A DNA stretch of 64,000 nucleotides from Glandiceps talaboti (Eukaryota; Hemichordata; Enteropneusta; Spengelidae), in assembly GCF_964340395.1 (NCBI RefSeq), contig NC_135554.1:14207092-14271091 (forward strand). Direction: 5' to 3'. Positions 39,080 to 52,021 of the stretch are shown piece by piece. The notes beneath the pieces are model-generated. The model had not been told where the DNA came from and ran no database searches. It was given only the letters and a program-made list of their open reading frames with translations. The position numbers were made by a program, and so were the translations under genes. Every line of letters begins with the position of its first letter. The stretch's first letter is position 1.

Positions 39080-42000
39080 TACACACATACACATACATAC
39101 ACATACACACACACACACACACATACACACACACACACAAATAAGTATACACTCGCATACACAATTCAAGGCAAAAGTATTTGATTCAGTTGGAAACATC
39201 ATGCCTCTAATCTGATATAAAATATACTGATATAATTAAATAGAATTCTGATTGATTATTGGAGGCAAATACTATATGTTTAAAAGAGTTAAGTACATCA
39301 AGTTTAAAGAAATAAATTTTAGAATATATTCCAATCTAATAATTCCTTTTACCCAGATGTCCACATATACCTACATACTGTTGTTCTTGTTTTTACTCTT
39401 AACTGTACAAAAATAATATCTTGATGCCAAATCTTTTATGTAACATCTGTTTATAGATGGTTGTATTGTTGTTATAGCTTCTCTCTCCATTGTACTAGAG
39501 TGTTGTTACTAGGGAAACTTAAAGTAGAAACTCAAAACAAGATAATGGACTTGTTGGTGAGTCATTGCAAATTTTGACCCAAACAGGTGTCTTTAACTTT
39601 AATGATAAGGCCTAAAAAATTGTGTGGTTCCGATTACGCTCAATTTTAGAATAGGTGGGGTAGGACTTTTTTATGTGAGTGTTTAGTTCAGGTAGTTATG
39701 TTTTCTGTTCTTTTCCATGTGGATTCTGTGTTATTCGTTTCTTCTCATCAGATGTACAGCCATTACAGATTGGAAGAACAGTATAATTTATATTGTCTCT
39801 TTAAGTTGATGTCAGTTTCCACATCCACTATTTCACATGAGACTTCACAATTTTTGCAATTTTATTATTGTTTTCTCGAATATGTAATAAAAAGTACAGG
39901 GTTGGCTGTGAAAAACTAGATGGGGTCGGGTAACCAAAACCAAACAATTATTATTTTTTTTAGGCCTGACTTCTGTTAGAGAATTTTAATAATGATAATA
40001 CGTTTTTATTGACCTTTGAAATAGTAGCATAAGTTAGGTGAAGAGAGAGAACAAAAGCTTTAAAATAAAATAATGGAATATTTATTCAAATTTATGTTTT
40101 AAAATAATTGTCCCTTTCATTTCATGAATTATTAATAAATCAGAAAAATGTCATTGCCCCGCAGTTTTGGTTCTTGATCTGACTACCATACAAGTATACC
40201 TGTCTTGCCAGAAACAATAATCTATTTCTCCAATTTACTCTGATAACACAAAAGAAACGCTAGTTAGTAACTGAATTGAAAAAGTACAAATTGGTTTATT
40301 GTTTATTGTTTATTGAATTAACATTTTTTTGGTTAACTGTATTTTTTTGGTCAACTGTACAGATTTGCTTCATTTAGTTTTTATTTTTATTTTTTTTGAG
40401 GATAGAATTTTCAAGAAGGAATCCACTATCATGCTGGTTATGTTGTATGCTATCCTGCTTTGCTGGTGGTGTCTTGGCCAACTTTCTGCTTGGAGCTCCT
40501 ATCTTGAATGCCTTTGAAAACCAACAAGCAGTAGGACTTGCCACATGTATTTGGTAAGTTAAAGTGATGTGCTAGTTTTTGTAAATAGTGCCCTCCCACA
40601 CTGTACTTTACAAGTACTTTACAGTCATTATCCCTAGCATGGACCTATAATGGCACAACAGCCCATTATACTTTCTTAACTCCCTGGGAATCATATACAA
40701 TTCCTGCTTTATTTTATTAGCAAACAGGATGAAATCCTTCACAAAGCAAGCTCTATCCTAACAGGTCTCCATTTATACAACATATATAATTTATTGTTCA
40801 CTACAACGCTTTGATTCAAATTTGCCATGGGACTCTATAATGGTCATTCAGAAACAAATGGCCGCAAGGTTCAACTGACTGCTTGCAGAGTCTGAACTGG
40901 CCATGCTAGCCATGCAACCATCAAGAGTCCAGATTTGAAGCTATCACCAATAATCAGATTAATTTGGGTGTATGACAGTATTGCCAATGGCAACAATATC
41001 TCTTCCCCTGAAAGGAGATACAGCTACAAGGTATAATGCTGTACCATTTTACCCATACAAAAATTTATTGATTCCAAAAGTGAACTGTGTCTGTATTAAC
41101 TGGCCAACCCATATGAGTATGAAGGCAGTTTGTCCTGTCAAATGTAACAAATTACACATAATGGCTTATAATTAAAACACTTGTTTCATGACTCAAGTTC
41201 TTTTTCATACACTAAGAATTTCCATACAAGTACACATCATTTTCTGTTACAATTCAGTTTGGCAAATTTCACCATGAATCTATTATGCCATATCTTCTTT
41301 TGTGTAAAGTGTGAACCAAGAAAGTGCAGAATTGTGTAAAATTTGTAAATCAAATTTCTTTACCCGTGAATAGCGCCCTCTATGGTGTATGTTGAAACAG
41401 GCCAGATATTTCGTTTTTTATGTTATTACATTTGAGGTGTTAATTGTGAAAAATATAGGGCAATGATAAAAAAGATGATAACCAATGCTGTTCAAAATAT
41501 AAGTAAGCATGATCATAAAAACTTTTAGAATGCAAAAACCGATTGCCTTCTCAGTTCTCTCAAGCTACATGGAAAACATCATAATTTTCCTTCTTTTGCA
41601 GGTATTTAGTTTTTTACTGTCCATACGATATCTTTCACAAGTTAACATCATGGATGCCATTATTGACAATAATTGTTATTCTAAAAGAAGTATCAAGACC
41701 CAGGAAAATTTTAGCTGGAATAGCTCAGGCTGCAAAGTTATATCCAAAAGGTTATCATTTGATGGTGCTTATTGGTATGGTGAAAGGTAAGAATGCGCCT
41801 CTGGGACCAGTTACCCAGAAAATCAAAGGTCTTAAAATCTCTCTAAACTTCACCATATGAAGGCTTGTTCCTGACCCTATATAAAAGAAATATGGTAGTT
41901 TATTGTCTTGTTTTCAAGGAGATTATCAATCATTTATTTTCTCATAGCCGTATGTGGCGGCCATATTGGATTTGGTGGCCATATTGGATTTTAAAATGGC

Positions 42001-43836
42001 TTAATTTTGGTATCATTTTGACCTCATATGGTGACCCCTCATTTTTTTCCCTTGATATGAACTGAGAGTGGGTTTGAATTTTCTTGAACAAAGTAACCGA
42101 AAAAATTTAAATAGTTTATTTCCGTGGCACTTTCTATATTAATACCATCCTCTGAGCTGTAAGATATACACCATTGCAATGGTTTTTTACAACCTATTAT
42201 CCTGTCATCATCTTCTCATAGTAAGCTTTTAACACTTCCCTCTTGAAAGATATTTGCTAAAGTCAGTGTTGTCATAATATGATAATATCACAGTTATGCA
42301 ATAGTAAGCAATTACTTTGTACAGCAATAATATAATGACTGCCAAAATATACAAGTTTTGTGAGAATGAATCAGAATCAGAATCAGAATCAGAATCAGAA
42401 TTACTTTATTCATCCCATCATGGACTCTGGTCTATTAAATTGCATCTACAACCTTATGAAAAACATAGACTTTTTTTGATATACAAAAACTGTTCATGGA
42501 CTCTGGTCTATTAAATTGCATCTACAACCCTTATGAAAAAACATAGACTTTCTTTGATATACAAAAACTGCTGTTCAAGACTGAATGTTCATGGACTCTG
42601 GGTTCATACTGAGTAAAGAAAATTTCTACTCACAGAGTCAAAAATATTCTTGAAAATGAATCCCAAAGATTTGCTGACATTCTCATCAGCACCGTCAGGG
42701 GTATACTGCTAAAGTTTTGTTTTTTTATATCAACAGCAAGTGGTAGTAACTGGATGAAAATGTTTGAAAGATTGATGCGAGGAGTATGGACTCCACAAAA
42801 TCATGAAGTACTTAAACCATCATTGTAAGTATTGTATTTTAGAAATATTTAGGTTTAGCAGTATACAACACAAGTATAACGGTAGAAGACTTCAATGAAT
42901 ATTTACTTGTACATAGATAAAGTACTTTAGCTTTCATAGATACAGCCACCCTTATTGGAGTTGTCAGTAGCCGAGTGGTTAGCTCATGTGCCTCTTACCA
43001 CTGCTTTCTGGGTTGGAACGTGGCCAGAGTCAGCTGGGTTTGATAAATAATTACCCAGATCTGTATGTGAGAAGGGTGATGCTCAGTTTGACCCTACCAA
43101 ACAATGCAGGCTTTCCCTGGTTACTCCATTTTCCCTATACTTAAAATTCTTGGCACTTGGATGCTGTACAAGTGACAAATGTATTTGAATTTCCAAATGT
43201 ACTTTGGATTAGCAAAGTTGATATTATATAAATATGTATATTATGATATTATATATTATCGTGTCAGAGAATAATATGAGAATGGGATCTAACAGATGTG
43301 GAAGGATAAGAATGAAATTATCTATAAAACGTGTCCATGTATTTAGACGCGATAAAGAGAATACAAATACACAATTAGTATTACAATAATATATGACTGT
43401 CTGTGTTAAATGGAACAATAGTACACTATCTAACCTGTTGGAGTACTTGAACCAAAAATATATGATTTAACTTTTGTTTTCCAGGATTATAATGGTGATT
43501 AATATCAACTATACATGTATAATACTAAATTGAGTACAAACTCTAGCCTATAAAAAATGTCAAATTCATCTTCCTTTCTACAGTATCCTGAAAGCAGCTG
43601 TGCTGGGAAGTGTATTGTTTGTTCTACAGAAGCAGGGAGCTTTACAAATCTCTCGGGATCATCTTCTGCTTTTCTACACTGCTTTTCTGGTCATCTTTAA
43701 AGTTGCCATGGTTACAGCCAATGGCCCTGATCCATTTGTACAGCTAGAAGGTCTGACCTGTTTTATTATGTTTGGAAGTGAGAAGGAAGATCAGGCCAAG
43801 AAAGTCATGGCTGACAGCAAGAAGAAGAAAGAATAA
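37741..43836 (+). CDS. TMEM38B: TRIC-type trimeric intracellular cation channel (TMEM38A/B family), complete
   Basis: TRIC channels are homotrimeric K+ channels of the ER/SR membrane that carry counter-current during calcium release. Five exons: 37741-37867, 40406-40553, 41602-41786, 42737-42824, 43584-43836, all phases consistent, total 266 aa (human TMEM38B is 291 as I recall). Family marks are MFPLFDTAHFI in the first helix, EFSRRNPLSCWLC, the glycine-rich FAGGVLANFLLG helix, YLVFYCPYD, and the family KEV motif as KEVSRPRKI, whose basic residues bind PIP2 in studied TRIC channels. The C terminus ends in lysines (SKKKKE), compatible with ER retention. Exon 2 uses the AG at 40405; the AG at 40400 would give a stop. 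The sequence resembles vertebrate TMEM38B slightly more than 38A, but one invertebrate gene may be co-orthologous to both. Confidence 0.93.
38416..38606. mobile_element. MITE family 2, near-perfect hairpin copy
   Basis: 191-bp foldback element CAGTCCTGCTTGCA ... TGCAAGCAGGACTA. The pairing continues inward (TTTGACAATGTCCCT against AGGGACATTGTCAGGA; GTGTTTATGG against CCATAAACAG), so nearly the whole element folds on itself. Flanks AATAATAGA and AATCATAGA agree at 8 of 9. TMEM38 intron 1. Confidence 0.82.
38647..38715. repeat. (GT)n microsatellite
   Basis: Dinucleotide tract in TMEM38 intron 1, just right of the family 2 hairpin. Confidence 0.95.
38796..39140. repeat. Compound (AC)n/(CATA)n microsatellite
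   Basis: About 345 bp alternating between AC dinucleotide and CATA tetranucleotide blocks in TMEM38 intron 1; it gives open frames in most phases that are not genes. Confidence 0.97.
42363..42600 (-). repeat. AATCAG-tailed retroelement end followed by a tandem duplication
   Basis: (AATCAG)n then AATTACTTTATTCATCCC reads on the minus strand as GGGATGAATAAAGTAATT(CTGATT)n, the form of a retroelement 3' tail. After it, CATGGACTCTGGTCTATTAA and the following about 75 bases occur twice (42419 and 42495), with a third partial copy at about 42589. TMEM38 intron 3. Confidence 0.55.
42957..43170 (+). mobile_element. tRNA-derived SINE, same family as 11143 (copy 2, older)
   Basis: GTCAGTAGCCGAGTGGTTAG, then GCCTCTTACCACTGC, GAGAAGGGTGATGCTCAGTT, CCAAACAATGCAGG and GGTTACTCCATTTTCC align in order with the copy at 11143, with more substitutions and a disturbed B box. 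Lies in TMEM38 intron 4. Confidence 0.75.
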
Positions 43837-46800
43837 ATGACCTCATATCATTTTAGTCAAATGTCATCATGGCAACCACAGTTTTGTGTGTTTGTAAATT
43901 TATTTCACTAAATTTTATTTTATTTTAATGACATAAAATAGAGCGTTCAAAATCTGCGAAGGCAATGTATTTCTTGGCATCCTCCCAAAAATCTTCGGAA
44001 TCAGGGCTATAAAAATTATTTAATATATCTAATTTAATATTGTGTCCATTACATTCATGTTTTTGTCACGATGAAATTATTATACTTTGACTTTGGCAAC
44101 AAATTGTAATCCTGGTCAATTTTTCATCAACCTGTAAAGTATAAGACAACACTCACGAAAGTTACGTTCACTCATTGGTCTTGTTTTACATATACGTTGA
44201 AAAATTGATGAATCAGCATTGTTTACTGTGTTGTAGTCTCTAGATAGTTGTTTATTTAGTTGATTTTCTCATATTAGGTTTCCATTTTCCAGTATGACTC
44301 TGAAATCTCCCAATTCTGTTGATAGAGACATAGCATTCTTTTATGACATGACAATAGCGCCCTCAAGTGCCAAGAATTGGGCAAATTGTACTTACTCAAC
44401 ATGCCAGTAGCTCAGATCTTCTGGGTATGTAATCACTTGACTGAAGTTGACTCAACTGATGCAACTTTCTATGCATAGTTTGTGTGTGTGTGTGTGTGTG
44501 TTTGATATTTTCTCCACTGCAATGATATTGTGCAAAGCATTTCTCATTAAACTCCCCAACCCCCTCATCTCCAGTAGTGGGTGAAAAACATTTTTCCAGT
44601 TTATTTATGACAAATTGTCAACTCAGGATTATTTGTTTCAATGTTTTGCAGTGTTCCCTCTCATCCAAACATACAAACTAAATCCCACCATTGGACATAC
44701 TATATATTGATTTTATATACCATTATCATTTCAATTGGTTTGTCTTTCGAGAGATTGCTTTTTAGACACACAAAATGATGACTCTGAAGAAATAATCACT
44801 CTCCAAATAATAAATTCAAAAACAACTAGTGGCTTCAAGTTAATTTGTTATTCATCCTAGTTATTCATCACACAATTCAGTAATCATCCTTTAACTTTTT
44901 GTCCAAGTTGTAAATAATCAGTCAATTTTTTAATTTTTTTTTAAAATCCATTACTTCCACTTTTGATTCACATGTTGTTTTTAATTGTAAATTCTTTGAA
45001 AGATTTGTTTGAAATTTGCCTGAATTTTTTTGGAAATTTCAAATTGTACTGCCATGACACTATGCAGAGCACATGTGAGTTTCACTTTCATCTGAAGTAC
45101 AGTGTATTTTTGCCAAAACAGAATGTTGTCGTAGTCTGTAAAATATGATGTTTAGTGCCATGCCTATCAGCCAGCACCCACTAATTTTGGCTAAACAACA
45201 TGACATATCTTACAATTAATATATTGCCAATTTCGCTAACATGCTACTCTACGCCAAATTCATAGAATAAACTTACTCAGGACTTACAACAAAAATCTAT
45301 CTGAAAACACTAATATCTATGACAACAAAATTTATGACAAGAGTCAATACTCAGGTCACTTCACAAGTTTTCAACATTCACACAACATGAACACATTTTA
45401 CACAGGCTGAAATCTATCCCATAATAGTATGTGTAAGCAATGCCATAGTGATCAAACTATATTATATTTATACCCACAATGCATCATGACACATTGTAGT
45501 TGTCAAAGTGTGTAATAACAAATGTTATAACCTGTTGAAGATTAATGAAACTTGGCTTGCATGAAGTCAAATTACTCCCCATCCCTTACAATATTTGTCT
45601 TCATTCAGGTAAATACTCAAGAGATAGAGGGTTTAGTCAATGCATATTCTAAAGGCCCCTTATGTTACTTGTATTTGGCAGTGCTACCTCATCTGAGTAG
45701 AACCTCGACACAAACTAAGAACACTGTTTCTACATGTAAACTTGATGGATTGTTATGTGTGAAGTATTTGCCATGTCATACAATTATAGTGGCTTTGTAA
45801 ATAGATGAATATGTACAGATTATGTACATGTATAACTGCAATGCTAAGTCACTGCGATATTAATGAGATATTTATATTAAACTTACAATTATGCTATTTA
45901 TTGATTTGTGCTGTAGAAAGCTTGAATATGTAAATTATGCATTAACTGGATTGTTAATGACAATAAAATTGCTGGTCAAAGTAACTTTCGACTCTGTGTT
46001 TTACCTTGTACAGTCTACTACTACCGGTAGTATTGGTATAAATGTGTCTCCAACCATGAATTCCAAGAATCCATCAGTGTTGATATATGTGTATATTTAA
46101 TATCTTGAATATATTCCCAAATCTAAATAGACAACTTTTGACTGAGTTCTTTTATTAAGAATACAGCAGTACAATGTTTGTATACATGTGTCACCAATAT
46201 CTACATACATTTGACAATCACAAAAGATAATTAAGACATCATCAAAGTCTACAGACAATAAATAAAGTTGCCGTAGTACCTTATTGCACTAGTAAAATAT
46301 TGTAAATGACCTTTCTACAGAGGCGCTATATATTACAACATATCCCACTTTTAATATTGACAACTTGAAATAAATTACTCATCTACCAACTGTCTCTATA
46401 TATCAAATCTATGAAGTACTTTCCCTATATTTCAATGAAACTTTTGCTACACTAGTAAGATATTATTCCTAAATACTTCTCTCTGAGCTAAGGGGCCTTG
46501 GCAATTCAGGTCAAAGACAAGCACCGATACAAATACTTTCTGTCTGAATAAAGAAAAATATTGGGGAATAATATAATTATACCTTCTGAAGCATAATTTA
46601 TTGATGAAAAAATGGGAAAAATAATGGTATATTTATAGCACCTCAACCAGACACAGGTTGCTGTAACTTTAAAAACATCACAACCAGGGTATAAATCCAT
46701 ATTTTCTATTTTCTGGCTTGTGTACGGTATAAGTACCGTTATACACACTTACAAAGATGACAGCACTTAACATTTAATGGAAGACATAAATATCAGATTG

Positions 46801-47813
46801 TGTCAGTCCTATTTGGTGATACTATAACTCATATATAAATCATCTTACCATTACAAGCAGCATTTCCATCCTGCTGAATACCCTGTCAGAGTTAGCGCTA
46901 GGATTTTTAAACCTATAGCCACAATCTTCATTTGTGGCAAAAAATACACATTTTTTTTTAGCCACAGAGGCATCTTATTAGCCACACAGTCTACATTTGT
47001 TATGTGAATAGAAACAAGATTGGCATGGGCTTACTGTTAGCAAATGTTTGGTTATTGCTTTGAAGTTGTAGAACACAACATTCAAAGATTTGTTGTTGTC
47101 AACCCTTATTCCTTGAAGTACATCTACTGAATTTCTAGAAAGTCTTCATGTGGTCATATATCCTGAAAATAGGTGGATTTGATAAATAACTTCTTGTTTG
47201 AACTACGCCCTAACTAGACATCATAACACTGTGATGATAGAGTGCCTGTGACCGTAAATAACATCTTAAAGTATCACTGCAATTAGCCCAGAGTTGTCAT
47301 GGTATTATGGTAATATCTACCAAGACAAGCCTCTTGCATTGGCTAGAGTGCAACTGGCTCTGGGGTTTTTTTTGCTAAACTTTGAGTCATTCATCCACAC
47401 ATAGACACACTGCTATGTCAATAATACCACTGAATTTTAGTTCATTTTGCTAACTGAATTTTAGTTCATTTTGCTAACATTAATATTGTAGCCAGTGTGC
47501 AAAATTTAAGGTTGGTCTATTTGTCCAAGACCAACAGATTTCCATAAGGACCAACAGCATTTGCTACCCATCGGTCTTTATGACCAATATTCATTTTCCC
47601 TTGAGTTCACACACTGATTGTAGCTATAAATAAATATTGGCTATGTTTACTTGCAGTAAATTATTTGACATGTGTTACCAATCACTTTTTTTCAGCCTAT
47701 ATCACATAGTGTATTACATGATTAGTTAGATCTTCACTCCTGCAGAGAGGGACTATATCTCACTTCAAACAACACCCCTACGTCTTTTGATGGTGTGGTG
47801 GTGGTAGCTAACA
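43837..47813. other. Intergenic region between TMEM38 and IPP 3' ends
   Basis: The two genes converge here, so the stretch must contain both 3' UTRs and poly(A) sites. AATAAA overlaps the TMEM38 stop (43832) and occurs again at about 44809; neither is decisive. Short open frames at 45552-45800 and 46506-46748 have no recognisable protein features. One short tandem repeat (TGAATTTTAGTTCATTTTGC) lies at about 47430-47480. I see nothing else. Confidence 0.5.
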
Positions 47814-50800
47814 TCATAGGACAGCAACACTAGCTTCACACCGACCCACTGACATTGAGCCAACTTGAAGCCAAGAATTTGTCTCAGGGTCATAACACTC
47901 CACTGTATCCAAGGTAACGGGAGCAGTGTGTTCCTTACTACTGGTTCTTCCACCAATCACATATAACAAACCATTGACTGCAGCAACACTGGCACCAGCC
48001 CTTGGTGTGGTCATAGCTTGTATCTGGGTCCATTTTTTCTGAATGATCAAGAGAAACAGAATACAACCGAAGAAATGAGTTCATTTATGGTGTCAACAAA
48101 AGGTTTGTTTTAAATTTGTCATAGTCAGTACTTCTATAAACCCTAAACAGTAATGGGTGTTTATGATCTCATCTACCTTAGAAGGAGTCTTCAGACAGTA
48201 TTCCACCTGTGTGAACAAACTTATTGTGTCTTAAATAGTACTTCTCCAAACTCAGCAGCATATAGTATTGTTTCTGCCTAAGGACGGAATCAACAGGTTG
48301 TTTTTTTTATCAGCGTAAAGAAAGCTACTATTTCCTACACACCTCTTGAGGTGAATACTTCTCCACACTACATAATGCATCTTTCCTGTCATTCCAACCA
48401 CCAACAGCATACAAACATCCATTGAGGACTCCCACTGCAACATAGGCTCTTCTACTCTTCAAATCTGGTAACTTAGACCATTCTCTGGTTACAGGATCAA
48501 AACAGTCAGCTGTTCTCAGTTCAGTATTAAGATCAGATATCCCAGCTACACAGTAGATCATTCCTGCCATTCAAAACAAATCAGTTATCTCACTTTAATT
48601 ATTGATAATGAGAAACATACTATGATCAGACATCCTGGCTACACAATATATCATACAGTGGAAAAAATATACCAAAAATGCTGCAATTGTCTTGAAATGA
48701 TAGTAGTATAATAGTATTCAAGGTAATGATATTTTTTCACATAATTCAGTCACGCAGTCAATTTCCAATCACACTTTTAACAGTAATTTCAGTTTTGTGA
48801 TGAAGTATTTTCTCTACCAGCAGTTTCTGAGTTCTCCAGAGTTTTTTATTAGGGTTCCCAACAAAACTTTAATGCAACATTTCCCCAATGTTACTGGAGT
48901 TCAAAAACGATTTAGCAAAAACACTGGACAGTTCCCCACACACTTTATTTTTCTATTGTCTTGCATTTCATTGCATTGTATTGTATTGTATTGTATTGTA
49001 TTGCATTGCATTGCATTGCATTGCATTGCATTGCATTGCATTGCATTGCATTGCATTGTATTGTATTGCATTGCATTGCATTGCATTGTATTGCATTGCA
49101 TTGCATTGTATTGTATTGTGCTACCAGGGTCCTTGGCGAAACAACTATAATTGTCATACATATTCATTTTAGGAATAAAACTTTTCAAGACATGGAAAGG
49201 TGATTGTTACCAAAGTTTATAATGTTGAGAAAATAGCATCAGTGTGTGTTTGAAAAGTTCACTACCTCTAGAACTTACCATCCAATTCTGCAATTCCAAA
49301 TGAACTTCGAAGGGTTTCCATTTTGCCAATTTGATACCACTTTCCATAGTCAGGATCATAGCATTCCACTGTGTTGCCAATTTCTGAACCAATCCAGCCC
49401 CCAAATACATAGATGACCTGTCCAATAGTACATACGCCATGTCCACACCTTGGCACTGTTAGTGAAGGTGCATCTACCCATTTATTGCTCATTATGTCAT
49501 ACCGCTCTACGTTATCATAAATCAATGAATCACTCTCACCCCCTATTACGTAAATGGAACCTTCCACAACAGCCACGCCATGATGACTTCGTGAAAACTG
49601 TAAACTTGGTTTGAGAGACCACACTTCATTGAAAGAATCAAACTGTTCTACAACATCCAATGATTTGGTGTCACTCCATCTACCACCTGGTGGACGCATA
49701 TATCCACCAATCATATACAAGTGTTTCCTTGCACTTGTCCTTGGTTTCACTTGAACTAAGGTCTTATTGGTCAGTGATCTGACAGGTTTGGATGGTTGTG
49801 GCTTTCTGTCTGGATTAAACTCTGCCAACAGCATTGCCATGGCAACCCGCAAACTGAGATCAGTACATTCCTGAATATGATTAAAGAGCAGTTTTGGTGG
49901 AATTAAAGCTACTCTGATTGGTTCTAGTATTTGTATCAGAAACTTGCGACGGTTTGCTGCATCATGCATGATCCACGCTATGGCAGCATGGAAGACTTGA
50001 AATTCTGTCTCTATTCTAAGATCCTCACTTTGGAGAAACTGCACCAGTTCATCTGCACTGAGACCACAGAATTCTTCCTCTTGGACAACATCTGTGAAGT
50101 GGGCATGGATGAATGATTCAGTGGCTGTCCTCAGCTCAGTACAGGCATGTACCTTGGAAAGTTTATAAATCCCAACACAATTAGATGGATGGAGCTGTGA
50201 TTGTAAGAAAGTACAACATGCCTCAACAACTTCTTTCAATTCTAACATGTCTGCTGCAGCAAGTAATTCTTGTACATTGGTAGGGTTTACATCTATTTCA
50301 CCTGTAATGGGATACACAAATAAAAAAAACAAATTTTTTTATAACACATGCAAGCCAAGTTGTACGTGTGAGAACAGAAAATACAGAATGTATAGCCTGG
50401 TCATTCTACATCACAACACTCATTCACAGTGTTTGATTTCCGGTGCTCAAAAGTGAGTCAAATCATTTGGAATTGCCATCGTTTTCATTCACAATTTTTT
50501 TCTTAATTAAGCATGTGCAGGTTATTGTTCAATATGTGTCTTCAAAGATTCAGCAGGAAATACTCATTACCTATGGGTTTTTGTCATTGCTATCTTCGAC
50601 TTGCAGTGACAACAGGGCACTTGTATTTGCCCTGCTGACATTAAGAAAAATAGTGGGGAATACTATCTATGAAGTGCACCAAATATTTGGACCTTTAATT
50701 TAAGGCAAGATTTAAGACAAATATTTTTACTTTTTTGCTGCCATGTTTTATTATATCATACCAATTTATTCTATAGATGCATAATATGTATTTTTCTTAG

Positions 50801-51973
50801 CAGCATGTATAGGCCTATACCCTTATATTATATATTAGTTTGTCTGTTATAAGTTACATGTGCTAGGAAGGAATGGTTTGTCTCTTTGTCTCTTTTTTTG
50901 TATGTATGTATGTATGTATGTATGTATGTATGTATGTATGTATGTATGTATGTATGTATGTATGTATGTATGTATGTATGTATGTATGTGTGTATGTGTG
51001 CTTACCAGTCATAACGTCCCCGGGTCAAAATGTCCCCGGGTCAAAACGTCCCCGGGTATGACCAAAACGTCCCCAGGTCAAAACGTCCCCGGGTCAAAAC
51101 ATCCCCGGGTCAAAAACGTCCCCGGGTCAAAACGTCCTCGGGTATGACCAAAATTTAACCAAGAGACTTGACTGTGTAACAGTTTCCGTTCCTTCCCTAA
51201 AACACGGTCAATATAATAATATAAAAGGTTAACCCTGTTAGGTCTGGCCTATCTCTCTGGAGCCGCCTTATATTTCGGAGAGAGGGGTACATTTGATTTT
51301 TTTTAACGAGCATAGGTACCTAACCATCCAGAGACTGCCACTACTATGAGTATGAGTTTACCAATAGTATTGTGTCAACACTTGAGTGTAAGTGTCAATA
51401 ATTACCGTGAAAGATACAATTTAGTTTTCACCGACTTGCCAGTGCATACTACTTTCGTTCATCACGATTAACTATATTTGCATGATGTGCTAAATACATT
51501 GATCAATCGCAGCATTCAAGTATTTGAAGCGTCGCCACGCGTGACTTCAAACCTTACCGCCCTCTTCATTTGTGTTGCTAATTAGCACTTGTGTTAGCCG
51601 ATCCATGGGAGCCGCATAAACATATTTTGTGCACCTGAGGTGGGTACGCAGTCACATTACTGTATTGTGATGTAAGAAATAGTAAGAAATAAGGATATAA
51701 TGTAACACAAACACACACACACACTCACACACAAATAGTTTGGGTCGAGGAAAATGGAAAGACGGGGACGTTTTGACCCGGGGACGTGGGGACGTTTTGA
51801 CCCAGGGACGTTTTGACTTATGGAAACCGGGGACGTTTTGACCCGGGGACGTTTTGACTGGATACCGTATGTGTGTATGTGTGTATGTGTGTGTGTATGT
51901 GTGTATGTGTGTATGTATGTATGTATGTATGTATGTATGTATGTATGTATGTATGTATGTATGTATGTATGTA

Positions 51974-52021
<48 letters not shown>

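Noticed and set aside
38739-39202. Cys/Val/Tyr-rich and Thr/His-rich open frames
   Set aside because: Translations of the AC/CATA microsatellite.
48797-49203. Open frames rich in HCIAL on plus and MQCN on minus
   Set aside because: Pentanucleotide repeat without stops in any frame.
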